Source: Schwartzia sp. (in: firmicutes) (GTDB lineage Bacteria; Bacillota; Negativicutes; Selenomonadales; Selenomonadaceae). Taken from it: a stretch of DNA of 16,225 nt. Positions 1 through 8,982 of this stretch are shown here, piece by piece. Made by a program: the position numbers and the translations under genes. Each line of letters begins with the position of its first letter. Position 1 is the first letter of the stretch. The notes under the pieces are model-generated. The model worked only from the letters and a program-made list of their open reading frames with translations. It searched no databases and was not told the origin of the DNA. The stretch spans positions 1-16,225 of the forward strand of contig JAILNL010000210.1 in the NCBI GenBank assembly GCA_024691625.1. Direction: 5' to 3'.

Positions 1-6
1 GAGTGT

Positions 7-3000
7 ATGCAGCAGAAGATTTTCAAGCTCTTTTTTGATGAAAGCACACTAAAGGATAAGGAAGAAAAGGAGCTAAAAGGTTACATCAAAGAGATAAAAT
101 CTCTCGTTGAAAAGCCCGAGGTGAAGTGCGGCTTTTTGAAGGTCATGTTTCAGGGGATTTTTCTGCCCGAGGCGGAGAGAACAATAAAGCTTTTGCAGAA
201 GCAGCTTCCAAAGACAGAGATCGTCGGCGTATCCAAAACTTATTTTGAAAAGATGAAGGGACGCCGGTATATAGAACTCTGTCTTTATTTAACGGAAAAA
301 TCCGTTATAACTGCCATAGACTACAAAGGAGTACCTGAAGATTTCGCTGCCCTTGGCGAGGAGATAGGGCAGCGGCTGGCGGAGACAGAGAACCTCAAGG
401 CTGTGGAGCTTTATGTATCCGGCCTTTATACGGAGTTTATACGGCTCATAGAAAAAATGAGCGACACGGTTCCGAGCATTCCCGTGTTCGGAGCCATTGC
501 GGGCATGTTCTACCGCTACGGGGACGAGCTGCTGCAGGAATCTCTTTTCGAGATGATAGCGAGAGAGCTTTCCATGCAGATGCCGTCCTCCAGACAGAGG
601 GTTCCGTCGGGCTACCGCAAAATAGCGGACGCGGTTTACTTTGACCTTCCCGTTGCTATGGGAGAGGCGGAGGACGCCGAGGAGATGAACCGTATTTTTT
701 CGGGCTTCATGAAAAAGCTTGAGGACGAATATGACCTCACGATGGAGCAGTATATCATCACCGACAGCGGAATGCATGAGGGCATTCTTCTGATTCTTTT
801 CTGCGGTGAGGAGCTTTATGCCCACGCGGAGCATGTACTGGGCTGGAAGCAGCTGGGAAAAGAAATGGTCATCACCGAAACCTTCGGAAACAACTGCCTT
901 GCGAAAATCGACGACGAGCCTGCCACGGATATTTACAGGCGCTATCTTGGCGTAGAGCCGGGAAAAACACTGTTTTTCGCTAATATTTTTGAGTTCCCCA
1001 TGGTAATCGAGAGAGATGGAGTACGGCTTGCACGCATACCGTTTTTCTACGACAGCAGGCACCGCCTGTACATGACGGGAGACGTGCATGAGGGCGAACG
1101 CATCAGGCTTGCGTATGGCAATCCGCAGGAGATTATACAGGAATCCTGGCGGTCAAGCCTCAGCATGGAGATATTTGCGCCGCAGGCTGTTATTTTAAGC
1201 GTCTGTACAAACCGTCAGTCATTCCTTGGCGAAAGCGTGAGCATGGAAATGCAGGCATTCGAACGTCTTGTGCCGGAGTGCAGCATGATGTTCGGACAGG
1301 CTGAAATATTCCGTCAGCACAAAAAGGGCGGTATTTTCACAAATACTCTCGTTGCTTTGGGACTCCGCGAGGGCGAAGCGCAGCTTGCCTTTGAGGAAGA
1401 GGAACTGCCACACGAAGAAAGCCCTGTTACGATAATTCCTCTCGCTACCCGTCTCGCCACATTCCTTGACGCTACCATAAAGGAGCTGGAGGAAAAGAAT
1501 GACGCTCTTGAGGAAATGGCGCACGCGCTGGCGGATAAAACACAGGAGTACGGGCATCTGGTGGAAAAGGCTGATGCGGCAAATATTGCGAAATCCCAGT
1601 TCCTTTCCAACATGAGCCATGAAATCCGTACGCCTATCAACGCCGTCCTCGGTATGGACGAGATGATTCTCCGCGAGACGAAGGAACCCTTTACCCGCGA
1701 ATACGCGGAAAATATCCGCGGCGCCGGCAACAGCCTTCTTTCTCTTATCAATGATATCCTCGACTTCTCAAAAATCGAGTCGGGCCGCATGGATATCATT
1801 CCCGTTGAGTACGCATTGAGTTCCGTGCTGAACGATATCATGAATATGCTAAGCAAGCGTGCGGGCGACAAGGGACTTCGTTTCATTATCGAGGTCGACC
1901 CGTTCCTGCCAAGCGTAATCAAGGGCGACGAGATACGCATAAAACAAATTCTGACTAATATCATAACCAATGGCATAAAATACACGGAAAAGGGACAGAT
2001 AACCCTGCGCGTCCATGAGAAATCGCGCCACGACGGAAATGTGCTCCTGTATTTTGAGGTAAAGGACACAGGCATCGGAATCAAAAAAGAGGATATTCCG
2101 AAGCTCTTCTCTGCCTTTGAGCGCATAGAGGAGGAACGCAACCGTACCATCGAGGGTACGGGCCTCGGCATGAATATCACCCAGCGGCTGCTTGCTCTCA
2201 TGGGAACGAAGCTGCAGGTGGAGAGTACATACGGCAAGGGCTCTAAGTTTTTCTTCGAGCTGGAGCAGCCCATTATGGACGACACACCTATGGGCAACTT
2301 CTCCGACGCAGTCCGCAGAATGATGCAGAACGAGGTATATCACGAAAGCTTTACGGCACCGTCGGCGCATATCCTTGTGGTTGATGATACGGAAATGAAC
2401 ATTACTGTCGTAAAGGGGCTTTTGAAGCAGACAAAGCTCAATATCGACACCGCAAACAGCGGCGCGGAAGCACTGCGCCTTATGGACAGACGCGAATACG
2501 ACGTTGTATTCCTCGACCACCGTATGCCAATCATGGACGGTATTGAAACCCTGCGGGCATTCAAAGAAGGAAACTTTGAGCACAACAAAACAACCCCCGT
2601 GATATCCCTTACGGCAAATGCTGTGTCGGGCGCGCGGGAAATGTACATAAAGGAAGGCTTTACTGACTACCTCACGAAGCCAATAAACAGCCATCAGCTT
2701 GAGGCAATGCTGGTGAAATACCTGCCGCCTGAAAAGGTGAAGGTCTCCATGGTGGAGCAGAACGCGGAAGAGGAAGAGGCACTGCCGAACTGGCTCTTCG
2801 GTATGCGTGACCTTGACGTAAAGTCAGGTGTCGAAAACTGCGGCAGCTCCACGGCGTATATCTCCACACTGAAGGTGTTCTATGAGTCCATTCCGGACAC
2901 GCTGCGCGAAATACAGGATTCCTTTGATAAGGAGGACTGGAAAAACTACACCATCAAGGTGCACGCATTAAAGAGCACCTCGCGCATTATCGGTGCAAAC

Positions 3001-3378
3001 GAGCTGAGCGAGCGTGCGAAACGCCTCGAAAATGCGGGTAACGCCGGCTATATCGAGGAAATCAAAAAGGATACGGAGGCAATGCTTGAACTCTACAGGA
3101 GCTATCGGAAGCTGCTCTCTATGCTGGGCTCGGATGAAAAAGAGGACAGCGACAAGCCGCTTATCAGTGACGCGGAGCTTAATGAAGCCATCGGAACCAT
3201 TAAAGAGCTTGTGGAGCAGTTTGACTACGACAGCCTGGGCTACGTGTTCGAGGAGCTTGCAGAATACAGTCTCCCCGCCGATGTAAAAGAATGGATGGAC
3301 AAGGTAAAAGCCGCTGCCATGAAACCTGACTGGGACGAGGCTAAGCGTCTTTTGGAAGAAGGAAGCGGTGGTGCGTAA
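7..3378 (+). CDS. FIST-domain hybrid sensor histidine kinase (HisKA-HATPase-REC-Hpt), cytoplasmic
   Basis: A 1123-residue multi-step phosphorelay kinase. Residues about 25-460 resemble a FIST sensory domain (N and C halves), a family proposed to bind small ligands such as amino acids. No membrane segment is visible, so it is probably cytoplasmic. A coiled-coil-like linker (about 480-530) leads to the HisKA H-box NMSHEIRTP with His538. The ATPase domain shows N-box Asn651/Asn655, DTGIG at 687 and GTGLG at 717-721. The receiver has Asp793/Asp794, phospho-acceptor Asp837, Thr869 and Lys891. An Hpt domain follows with His986 in VHALKS. A helical tail (about 1049-1123) is shared with the kinase at 4474. 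Only six bases precede the ATG, so the ribosome binding site is not visible and an upstream start cannot be excluded. The stop overlaps the next ATG by one base. The kinase call is firm; the ligand is unknown. Confidence 0.93.
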   Translation: MQQKIFKLFFDESTLKDKEEKELKGYIKEIKSLVEKPEVKCGFLKVMFQGIFLPEAERTIKLLQKQLPKTEIVGVSKTYFEKMKGRRYIELCLYLTEKSVITAIDYKGVPEDFAALGEEIGQRLAETENLKAVELYVSGLYTEFIRLIEKMSDTVPSIPVFGAIAGMFYRYGDELLQESLFEMIARELSMQMPSSRQRVPSGYRKIADAVYFDLPVAMGEAEDAEEMNRIFSGFMKKLEDEYDLTMEQYIITDSGMHEGILLILFCGEELYAHAEHVLGWKQLGKEMVITETFGNNCLAKIDDEPATDIYRRYLGVEPGKTLFFANIFEFPMVIERDGVRLARIPFFYDSRHRLYMTGDVHEGERIRLAYGNPQEIIQESWRSSLSMEIFAPQAVILSVCTNRQSFLGESVSMEMQAFERLVPECSMMFGQAEIFRQHKKGGIFTNTLVALGLREGEAQLAFEEEELPHEESPVTIIPLATRLATFLDATIKELEEKNDALEEMAHALADKTQEYGHLVEKADAANIAKSQFLSNMSHEIRTPINAVLGMDEMILRETKEPFTREYAENIRGAGNSLLSLINDILDFSKIESGRMDIIPVEYALSSVLNDIMNMLSKRAGDKGLRFIIEVDPFLPSVIKGDEIRIKQILTNIITNGIKYTEKGQITLRVHEKSRHDGNVLLYFEVKDTGIGIKKEDIPKLFSAFERIEEERNRTIEGTGLGMNITQRLLALMGTKLQVESTYGKGSKFFFELEQPIMDDTPMGNFSDAVRRMMQNEVYHESFTAPSAHILVVDDTEMNITVVKGLLKQTKLNIDTANSGAEALRLMDRREYDVVFLDHRMPIMDGIETLRAFKEGNFEHNKTTPVISLTANAVSGAREMYIKEGFTDYLTKPINSHQLEAMLVKYLPPEKVKVSMVEQNAEEEEALPNWLFGMRDLDVKSGVENCGSSTAYISTLKVFYESIPDTLREIQDSFDKEDWKNYTIKVHALKSTSRIIGANELSERAKRLENAGNAGYIEEIKKDTEAMLELYRSYRKLLSMLGSDEKEDSDKPLISDAELNEAIGTIKELVEQFDYDSLGYVFEELAEYSLPADVKEWMDKVKAAAMKPDWDEAKRLLEEGSGGA

Positions 3379-4484
3379 TGAAACGGTGGAAAACAGCGTT
3401 TTCAGGAAAATATGTCATCGTTCTCCTTATCCTCATATTCCTTGTGGCAGGCGCGGGAGTTATCCTGAGCTTTGCGGAGTCGGAGCAGGATGACCGTACC
3501 GTGGTTGGAATTATTCTGCCCGAGCAGTATGCGGACATGATTCCGGCCAAGGACCAGCACGATGGAATCATGAAAGCATGCGAAGCCATGAATATGAAGC
3601 TCATCGTCAGGGGAAATAAGGATATACTTGAGATTGAAAAAGATGTAAAGGCCTTGTACGAGGAAGGTGCGGGAATGATATTCCTCTCTACGCCCTTTTA
3701 CGTGCAGGCGGCAGTCTATATTGTGGGAGATTATCCCGACATTGCTTTTTCCACTTCCACACCCAAGAAATACGCCCGCAACATGACGGGATATTTCATA
3801 CGCATGTTTGAGGGGCGCTATATGGCCGGAGTTGCGGCGGGCCTCAGAACAAAAACAGACGTAATAGGATATTACGCGCTGAATGAAACAGGGCTCCTGA
3901 GGTGTGATATCAATGCCTTCACTCTCGGGGTACAGGCTGTCAATCCCAACGCCAGGGTTGTTCTTATCCTTGGCAACGGAATGTACGATTTGAACAAGAT
4001 GGGAAAAGATGTGAGAACTGCCGTAACAGAAAGAAATATAGATGTCATAACATATCAGCTTAATGAAACCATTATCGAAAAGGTGGCAGATGAGCTGGAA
4101 ATATATTACATAGGGGCATTTTCTCCCTCTGAGTCAAAGAGCCCCCGTCACCTCTTTGATGTTTGCACAAGCTGGGAAGCGTACTTTAAGGATATGCTGA
4201 ACAGCTACAACAAGGGTGAGCTTAACTATATTCACACCCATTGGACCGGCATGGAAGCTGACACGGTTTACCTCACGGAATTTGCCGAAGGCGTGACGCC
4301 CGAAATGATAAATGCCGTGAAGGAACAGAGAAAGAGAATAGACAAAGGGGAGTTTATATTTACAGGCCCCATCTACGACGATAAGGGTGTTCTGCGTGTA
4401 GAAAAAGATGATGTCATACCTGACAGCGCCATGTTTACGAATATGGACTGGTATGTGAAGGGAGTGGAGCGCTTTGAACAATGA
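3378..4484 (+). CDS. BMP-family (basic membrane protein) solute-binding protein with N-terminal membrane segment
   Basis: A 368-residue extracytoplasmic binding protein of the BMP/Med family, whose known members bind nucleosides or related ligands for ABC transporters. A basic start (MKRWK) precedes a hydrophobic stretch at residues 13-32 and then SFAES, which could be a signal peptidase I site or stay uncleaved as an anchor. There is no lipobox Cys. Family-like features are the core FEGRYMAGVAAGLRTKT and the C-terminal GVLRVEKDD...MDWYVKGVERF pattern. The ATG overlaps the upstream stop by one base, with GGAAG just before it, so translation is probably coupled. No permease or ATPase gene is near. 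It lies between two sensor kinases, which suggests that it presents a ligand to a kinase rather than importing it; this is inference. The family call is good; the ligand is unknown. Confidence 0.82.
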   Translation: MKRWKTAFSGKYVIVLLILIFLVAGAGVILSFAESEQDDRTVVGIILPEQYADMIPAKDQHDGIMKACEAMNMKLIVRGNKDILEIEKDVKALYEEGAGMIFLSTPFYVQAAVYIVGDYPDIAFSTSTPKKYARNMTGYFIRMFEGRYMAGVAAGLRTKTDVIGYYALNETGLLRCDINAFTLGVQAVNPNARVVLILGNGMYDLNKMGKDVRTAVTERNIDVITYQLNETIIEKVADELEIYYIGAFSPSESKSPRHLFDVCTSWEAYFKDMLNSYNKGELNYIHTHWTGMEADTVYLTEFAEGVTPEMINAVKEQRKRIDKGEFIFTGPIYDDKGVLRVEKDDVIPDSAMFTNMDWYVKGVERFEQ

Positions 4485-7248
4485 ATGGTTCCACTTCGAA
4501 TCCGAGGAAGTACGAAACAGATTTTTGCGGCGGATAACAATAGAATTCGCGCTGCTTTTCCTTCTCCTCGCAGGTCTGGGCTTTATGCTTCAGACGAAGG
4601 TCGTCGGTCTTTTGAATGCTTCCCTTGAGGAAAGCCTCGCCCGCAGGGCAGAGGACGTGTCGCTTCTTCTGGAGTCGCGGTTTCACATGGAGACAGCGGA
4701 GCTTGAAAAGGCTGCTGCTGCCGCGGCGGTGCACCCTGAGGATATTCCCGTCATACTGGAGCATCTCAAGGGGGATTCCGACGAGGTAGGCGTGTTTTAC
4801 GGACGGGAGCGCTTTGATACTGAGCGGGCCGTCAACTGCGTAAATTTCCCCGGGCTCGTTCAGGTCTTTTTGGGGTATCCCACCACGGCCTATTCACGTG
4901 ATTACGGTATTGTGTTTGCCGTGCCGATAATGCGCGGTTCAAATGTGCAGGGAGTTTTCTACAGATTTTATAAGCAGGAAAATCTCGCAAGGGAGTTCAG
5001 TATATCAAGGTTTAACCGCAACGCGGCGAGATTTTTTGTCTGCACCGATGACAACACGCTCGTAATGCCTTACGAAATATACTCAGGTGATGCCACAGGG
5101 CCGTTCTTCGATGACGCGAACTACGACGGCTTCGTGGCTGTAGGTGAAATGCTGAAAACCACGAAGGCTGCGGCGCGGTATTACGACGGAGGCAGCGGAA
5201 GATATTTCCTCATGTCGGCGGATCTGTCCCACACGCATCTCCGTGTTCTGGGCTATGTGCCGTGGGAAGCCGTGGCAGGAGACCAGTTCCATATATATGA
5301 CCTTGTGCTGAGCGTATTTGTCCTGATGATGGTCATTTTCGTCATAATCAGCATGTACCTGTTCTATCAGCAGGCAAGAGCAGAGGAAAGTGACGAGCTG
5401 AGGCGTGCCAAATCGGCAGCCGAGGATGCACGGCGGATAGCTGACGATGCCAACCGCGCAAAGAGCGAGTTTTTGGCGAACATGAGCCACGAAATCCGCA
5501 CACCTATAAACGCCGTACTCGGTCTCGACGAAATGATTCTCCGCGAAACCAAGGACGCGCAGACGCGCCAGTACGCAAAGGATATTTCCAGCGCCGGCAA
5601 GAGCCTTCTTGGTCTTGTAAATGACATATTGGATTTTTCAAAAATTGCTGCTGGGAAAATGGACATTATTCCTGTAGAATATTCAATAGGATCAGTTATA
5701 AATGACCTTATAAATCTCGTACATGCCCGCGCCGAAGCAAAGGGGCTGGAGTTCAAGCTGGATATCGACAGTACCCTGCCCAGCATACTCAAGGGCGACG
5801 AGGTCCGCGTAAAGCAGGTCATCACAAACCTTTTGACCAACGCCGTAAAATACACGGAAAAGGGAAGCATCACCCTGGGCGTTCACTACGAACGCAAGAC
5901 TGAAAAAATGATGATGCTTATCGTATCCGTAAAAGATACGGGAATCGGAATCAAGGAAGAGGATAATGACAAGCTTTTCAACGCATTTGAGCGTATAGAG
6001 GAAGAGCGCAACCGTACCATTGAAGGCACGGGCCTCGGCATGAACATCACGAAACAGCTCCTGAAGCTCATGTACGGCTGGATGGGTGTAGACTCCGTCT
6101 ACGGAGAAGGCTCCACCTTCACAGTTCACATACCGCAGGAGATTGTCAGCGAGGTTCCTCTGGGAGACTTCGATGCCGCCTACGCGTCTTCGCTGGCAAA
6201 GGTGAACGAGTACGAGGAAAGCTTCAAGGCTCCCGACGCAAGGATTCTCATAGTAGACGATACGCCAATGAATCTTGAGGTTGCAAAGGGACTTCTGAAG
6301 CAGACAGAGATACACATAGACACCGCCGAAAGCGGACAGGAAGCCCTGGTTCTCATGGCTCAAAACGACTATGACGTAGTATTCCTCGACCACCGCATGC
6401 CTCAAATGGACGGCATAGAAACGCTGGCAAATTTCCTTGCCTCCGAAGGGACGAGAAACAAAAACATTCCTATGATATCCCTCACGGCAAATGCCGTATC
6501 GGGAGCGCGGGAGATGTATATAAAGGCAGGCTTTACAGACTACCTGACAAAGCCCATAAACAGCAGTCAGCTTGAAGCCATGCTAATGCAGTATCTACCA
6601 AAGGATAAAATACAAAAAATCACGGCTGAAAAAATTACGGAGGAGCAGCCGCACGAGCTTCTGCCCGACTGGCTTTACTCCGTGGGGGATATACATCCCG
6701 AGGTTGGCCTTGCTAACTGCGGAGGCGCGGAGGAATATCTGGCAACGCTGAAGATTTTCTACGATGCCATTTCCGAAGGGCATAAGGAAATCAGCCAATA
6801 CTTCGATGAAAAGGACTGGAAGAACTACACAGTCAAGGTACACGCCCTGAAGAGCACCGCCCGCATCATCGGCGCGGAGGAGCTCAGCGAACGGGCTATG
6901 CGCCTTGAGGACGCCGGGAACGCCGGCTATATCGAAGAAATAGAAAGAGATACAGAGGCACTCCTTGCCCTGTATGACTCCTTTAGGGAAAAGCTGGAGC
7001 CTCTGGGCAGAAAAGAGGAGGACGAAAGCGAAAAACCCCTCATAGGAGAAAAGGAGCTTGATGAAGCAGTCGAAGCAATCCGCGAAATGGCAGAATCCTT
7101 CGATGACGACAGCATCAGCTTCATAATGGAAGAGCTCACGGCATACCGAATGCCTGAGGATAAAAAAGAATGGATAGAGGAGCTTCGGAAGGCCGCAGGC
7201 CGACCGGACTGGGATAAAGTAAAGGAATTGCTTGAAAGGAAAGCGTGA
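4474..7248 (+). CDS. Membrane-bound hybrid sensor histidine kinase (extracytoplasmic sensor-HisKA-HATPase-REC-Hpt)
   Basis: A 924-residue hybrid kinase. The TTG start at 4474 overlaps the previous gene by 11 bases and is preceded by GGGAGTGG (4460-4466). It is preferred because later starts would cut into the first membrane segment (about 20-41). A 225-residue extracytoplasmic region, possibly Cache-like though I see no diagnostic motif, is followed by a second membrane segment (about 276-299) and a charged coiled-coil linker. HisKA carries His339 in NMSHEIRTP, followed by an ATPase domain with DTGIG and GTGLG. The receiver has Asp595/Asp596, acceptor Asp639, Thr671 and Lys693, and the Hpt has His790. 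The tail from about residue 853 matches the tail of the first kinase. From HisKA onward the two kinases are near-parallel in sequence, indicating duplication with sensor exchange. The preceding binding protein is a plausible partner of the external domain. Confidence 0.92.
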   Translation: MNNEWFHFESEEVRNRFLRRITIEFALLFLLLAGLGFMLQTKVVGLLNASLEESLARRAEDVSLLLESRFHMETAELEKAAAAAAVHPEDIPVILEHLKGDSDEVGVFYGRERFDTERAVNCVNFPGLVQVFLGYPTTAYSRDYGIVFAVPIMRGSNVQGVFYRFYKQENLAREFSISRFNRNAARFFVCTDDNTLVMPYEIYSGDATGPFFDDANYDGFVAVGEMLKTTKAAARYYDGGSGRYFLMSADLSHTHLRVLGYVPWEAVAGDQFHIYDLVLSVFVLMMVIFVIISMYLFYQQARAEESDELRRAKSAAEDARRIADDANRAKSEFLANMSHEIRTPINAVLGLDEMILRETKDAQTRQYAKDISSAGKSLLGLVNDILDFSKIAAGKMDIIPVEYSIGSVINDLINLVHARAEAKGLEFKLDIDSTLPSILKGDEVRVKQVITNLLTNAVKYTEKGSITLGVHYERKTEKMMMLIVSVKDTGIGIKEEDNDKLFNAFERIEEERNRTIEGTGLGMNITKQLLKLMYGWMGVDSVYGEGSTFTVHIPQEIVSEVPLGDFDAAYASSLAKVNEYEESFKAPDARILIVDDTPMNLEVAKGLLKQTEIHIDTAESGQEALVLMAQNDYDVVFLDHRMPQMDGIETLANFLASEGTRNKNIPMISLTANAVSGAREMYIKAGFTDYLTKPINSSQLEAMLMQYLPKDKIQKITAEKITEEQPHELLPDWLYSVGDIHPEVGLANCGGAEEYLATLKIFYDAISEGHKEISQYFDEKDWKNYTVKVHALKSTARIIGAEELSERAMRLEDAGNAGYIEEIERDTEALLALYDSFREKLEPLGRKEEDESEKPLIGEKELDEAVEAIREMAESFDDDSISFIMEELTAYRMPEDKKEWIEELRKAAGRPDWDKVKELLERKA

Positions 7249-7253
7249 CGGAT

Positions 7254-8039
7254 ATGGAAAAAAACATCTTATTTATCAGCAGCGGAACGTCCTTCATGGT
7301 AAACGCGGTAAGAAAAAATCTTAAGGCGGCGGGATTCAACCTCATCGACATAACACCTACGATGGAGGAAATCGACGCCCACGCGGAGGACACGGATCTC
7401 TATGTATTTTTCCTGGGAGATTTTGTTGCGCAGATACCCAGTGTCCTTGCGCACCTGGGAGAAATATGCACCGAGCGTGAGAAAATGCTCGTGCTTTTGG
7501 GCAACCCTGTGGAGTTCGGCACGGTAGAGGAAACAATACCGTCGGCACTTCTGGCTGCGCGCTTCGAGCGTCCCTTTGACATGCAGGACCTCATAGACGA
7601 GCTTGACCATCTGCTTGAAATCAACTCCGACAACTCGCGCCGCAAGAGCATACTGCTGGTAGACGATGACAGCGCGTTTTTGAAAATGGTAAAGGGCTGG
7701 CTTATGAGCTATTATCGCGTTACAATAGTAACAAGCGGCACGCAGGCGCTTCTGCACCTTGCTGACAATCATCCCGACCTCATACTGCTGGATTACGAAA
7801 TGCCCGTAATCAGCGGCCCGCAGGTCCTCGAAATGATTCGCAGCGAGAACAAGGTGGACAACATTCCTGTCATATTCCTCACAGGCAAGGGCGACAGGGA
7901 AAGCGTTATGAAGGTTCTTTCCCTTAAGCCTGACGGATATTTCCTCAAATCCACCAGCCGCGACGCGCTTTTGCAGGGACTCAACGAGTTCTTTGAAAAG
8001 CGGAAATATGAGCAGCTTCATAAGAAAGGAATCCTCTGA
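7254..8039 (+). CDS. Receiver-only response regulator with a degenerate N-terminal pseudo-receiver
   Basis: A protein of 261 residues from ATG 7254. The GTG at 7245, overlapping the upstream TGA, is an alternative start adding three residues; AAAGGAAAG at 7235-7243 suits neither spacing perfectly. The C-terminal half is a complete receiver: acidic cluster Asp137-139, acceptor Asp180 in LLDYEMP, Thr210 and Lys232. The N-terminal half (about 1-120) has the length and alternating strand/helix look of a receiver but lacks the acidic pair (FISSG there), lacks an acceptor Asp in the expected strand, and has FERPF where the conserved Lys-Pro would be. There is no DNA-binding, GGDEF or other output domain. 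It directly follows the Hpt-bearing kinase, so it is a likely phosphate acceptor or sink in this relay, possibly signalling through protein contacts. The pairing is inference. Confidence 0.85.
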   Translation: MEKNILFISSGTSFMVNAVRKNLKAAGFNLIDITPTMEEIDAHAEDTDLYVFFLGDFVAQIPSVLAHLGEICTEREKMLVLLGNPVEFGTVEETIPSALLAARFERPFDMQDLIDELDHLLEINSDNSRRKSILLVDDDSAFLKMVKGWLMSYYRVTIVTSGTQALLHLADNHPDLILLDYEMPVISGPQVLEMIRSENKVDNIPVIFLTGKGDRESVMKVLSLKPDGYFLKSTSRDALLQGLNEFFEKRKYEQLHKKGIL

Positions 8040-8045
8040 ACCTAG

Positions 8046-8924
8046 ATGACTAATCGTACCAAAGGTGTTGCTATGGCACTTTCCGGCGGAGCGCTCTGGG
8101 GCGCTTCGGGAGTCTCCGGACAGTACCTTTTGCAGGTGTGCGCTATTGACACAGAATGGCTCGTGGCGGCGCGCATGATTGCGGCAGGAAGTATATTTCT
8201 CCTGATTGACTCCGTAAAAAACCACGGAGATATCTTTGCCGTATGGAAAAACCGCAAAGATGTCACAAGACTGCTGTTTTTCTCGATTGTGGGCATGCTG
8301 CTTGTGCAGTACTCATACTTTGTATGTATCGAGTTCGGAAACGCCGCGGCAGCGACTGTACTTCAGTACACCATGCCTGCGTTCCTTGTGCTTTACATAG
8401 CGCTGAGCAGCAGAAGACTGCCGCGAAGTATAGAGATTATATGCGTTCTGCTCGCAATGGGCGGAACGTTTCTTCTTGTGACACACGGAAACCCTGAAAC
8501 CCTGGCAATCCCTCTGCCTGCGCTTGTATGGGGCCTTATATCGGGAGCCGCGGGAGCGGTATATACCCTCGCCCCCAAAAGACTTATACAGGACTACAAC
8601 GCCCCGCTCATCATAGGCTGGGGCATGATAATCGGAGGAATACTTCCCGCACTGTTCGCGCCGATATGGGCGGTTCCTGTGGAATGGACGCTCACGAGTG
8701 CGGCGGCGTTTTTCTACCTCGTACTGTTCGGCTCGGTGTTTGCTTTCTGGCTGTATCTCGGAAGCACGCAGTACATACAGCCCAGCGAAGCGGGCGTTAT
8801 CGCCTCCGTGGAGCCTGTGACGGCAATAATCCTTTCGGGGCTGCTTCTGGGCCAGCCCTTCGTGCTGATGGATTTTATCGGCAGCGCGCTTATACTTGCC
8901 AGCGTGTTTCTGCTGGCGCGGTAG
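8046..8924 (+). CDS. EamA-family (DMT superfamily) membrane transporter
   Basis: A 292-residue integral membrane protein with about ten hydrophobic segments in two repeated halves, typical of EamA/DMT transporters, which commonly export amino acids, metabolites or drugs. Family hallmarks are ALWGASGV in the first helix, the QYTMPAFLVL segment ending the first half, and SVEPVTAIILSGLLLGQ near the C-terminus. Start: ATG 8046 has only a distant AAAGGA (8025-8030). The in-frame ATG at 8073 has a better placed AAAGGTG (8060-8066) and may be the true start. It lies six bases after the response regulator and is probably co-transcribed as the last gene of the signalling operon, so it may handle a compound sensed upstream (inference). 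No separate terminator follows; the hairpin at 9025-9072 is the first candidate. Substrate unknown. Confidence 0.88.
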   Translation: MTNRTKGVAMALSGGALWGASGVSGQYLLQVCAIDTEWLVAARMIAAGSIFLLIDSVKNHGDIFAVWKNRKDVTRLLFFSIVGMLLVQYSYFVCIEFGNAAAATVLQYTMPAFLVLYIALSSRRLPRSIEIICVLLAMGGTFLLVTHGNPETLAIPLPALVWGLISGAAGAVYTLAPKRLIQDYNAPLIIGWGMIIGGILPALFAPIWAVPVEWTLTSAAAFFYLVLFGSVFAFWLYLGSTQYIQPSEAGVIASVEPVTAIILSGLLLGQPFVLMDFIGSALILASVFLLAR

Positions 8925-8947
8925 AATGATAGGATTGTTTTCGATGC

Positions 8948-8976
8948 TTGCACCATGATATACGTTGTGCTATGCT
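8948..8976 (+). promoter_or_regulatory. Promoter of the predicted antitoxin RNA
   Basis: TTGCAC at 8948-8953, a 17-base spacer, then TATGCT at 8971-8976, with TGC immediately before the -10 (extended -10). This is one of the best sigma-A-type promoters in the window and no protein gene lies downstream on this strand. Expected transcript start is near 8983. Confidence 0.72.
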
Positions 8977-8982
8977 TTAGAT

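Noticed and set aside
1314..2297. Long - strand frames inside the first kinase (also 289-1089 and 1849-2694)
   Set aside because: Low-complexity Ser/Arg/Phe-rich translations opposite clear kinase domains; these are antisense shadows. The same applies to frames opposite the second kinase and the response regulator.
1597..7245. Kinase core duplication as a mobile element or composite transposon
   Set aside because: The repeated segments are in-frame domains of two intact genes with no inverted ends or transposase; ordinary gene duplication explains them.
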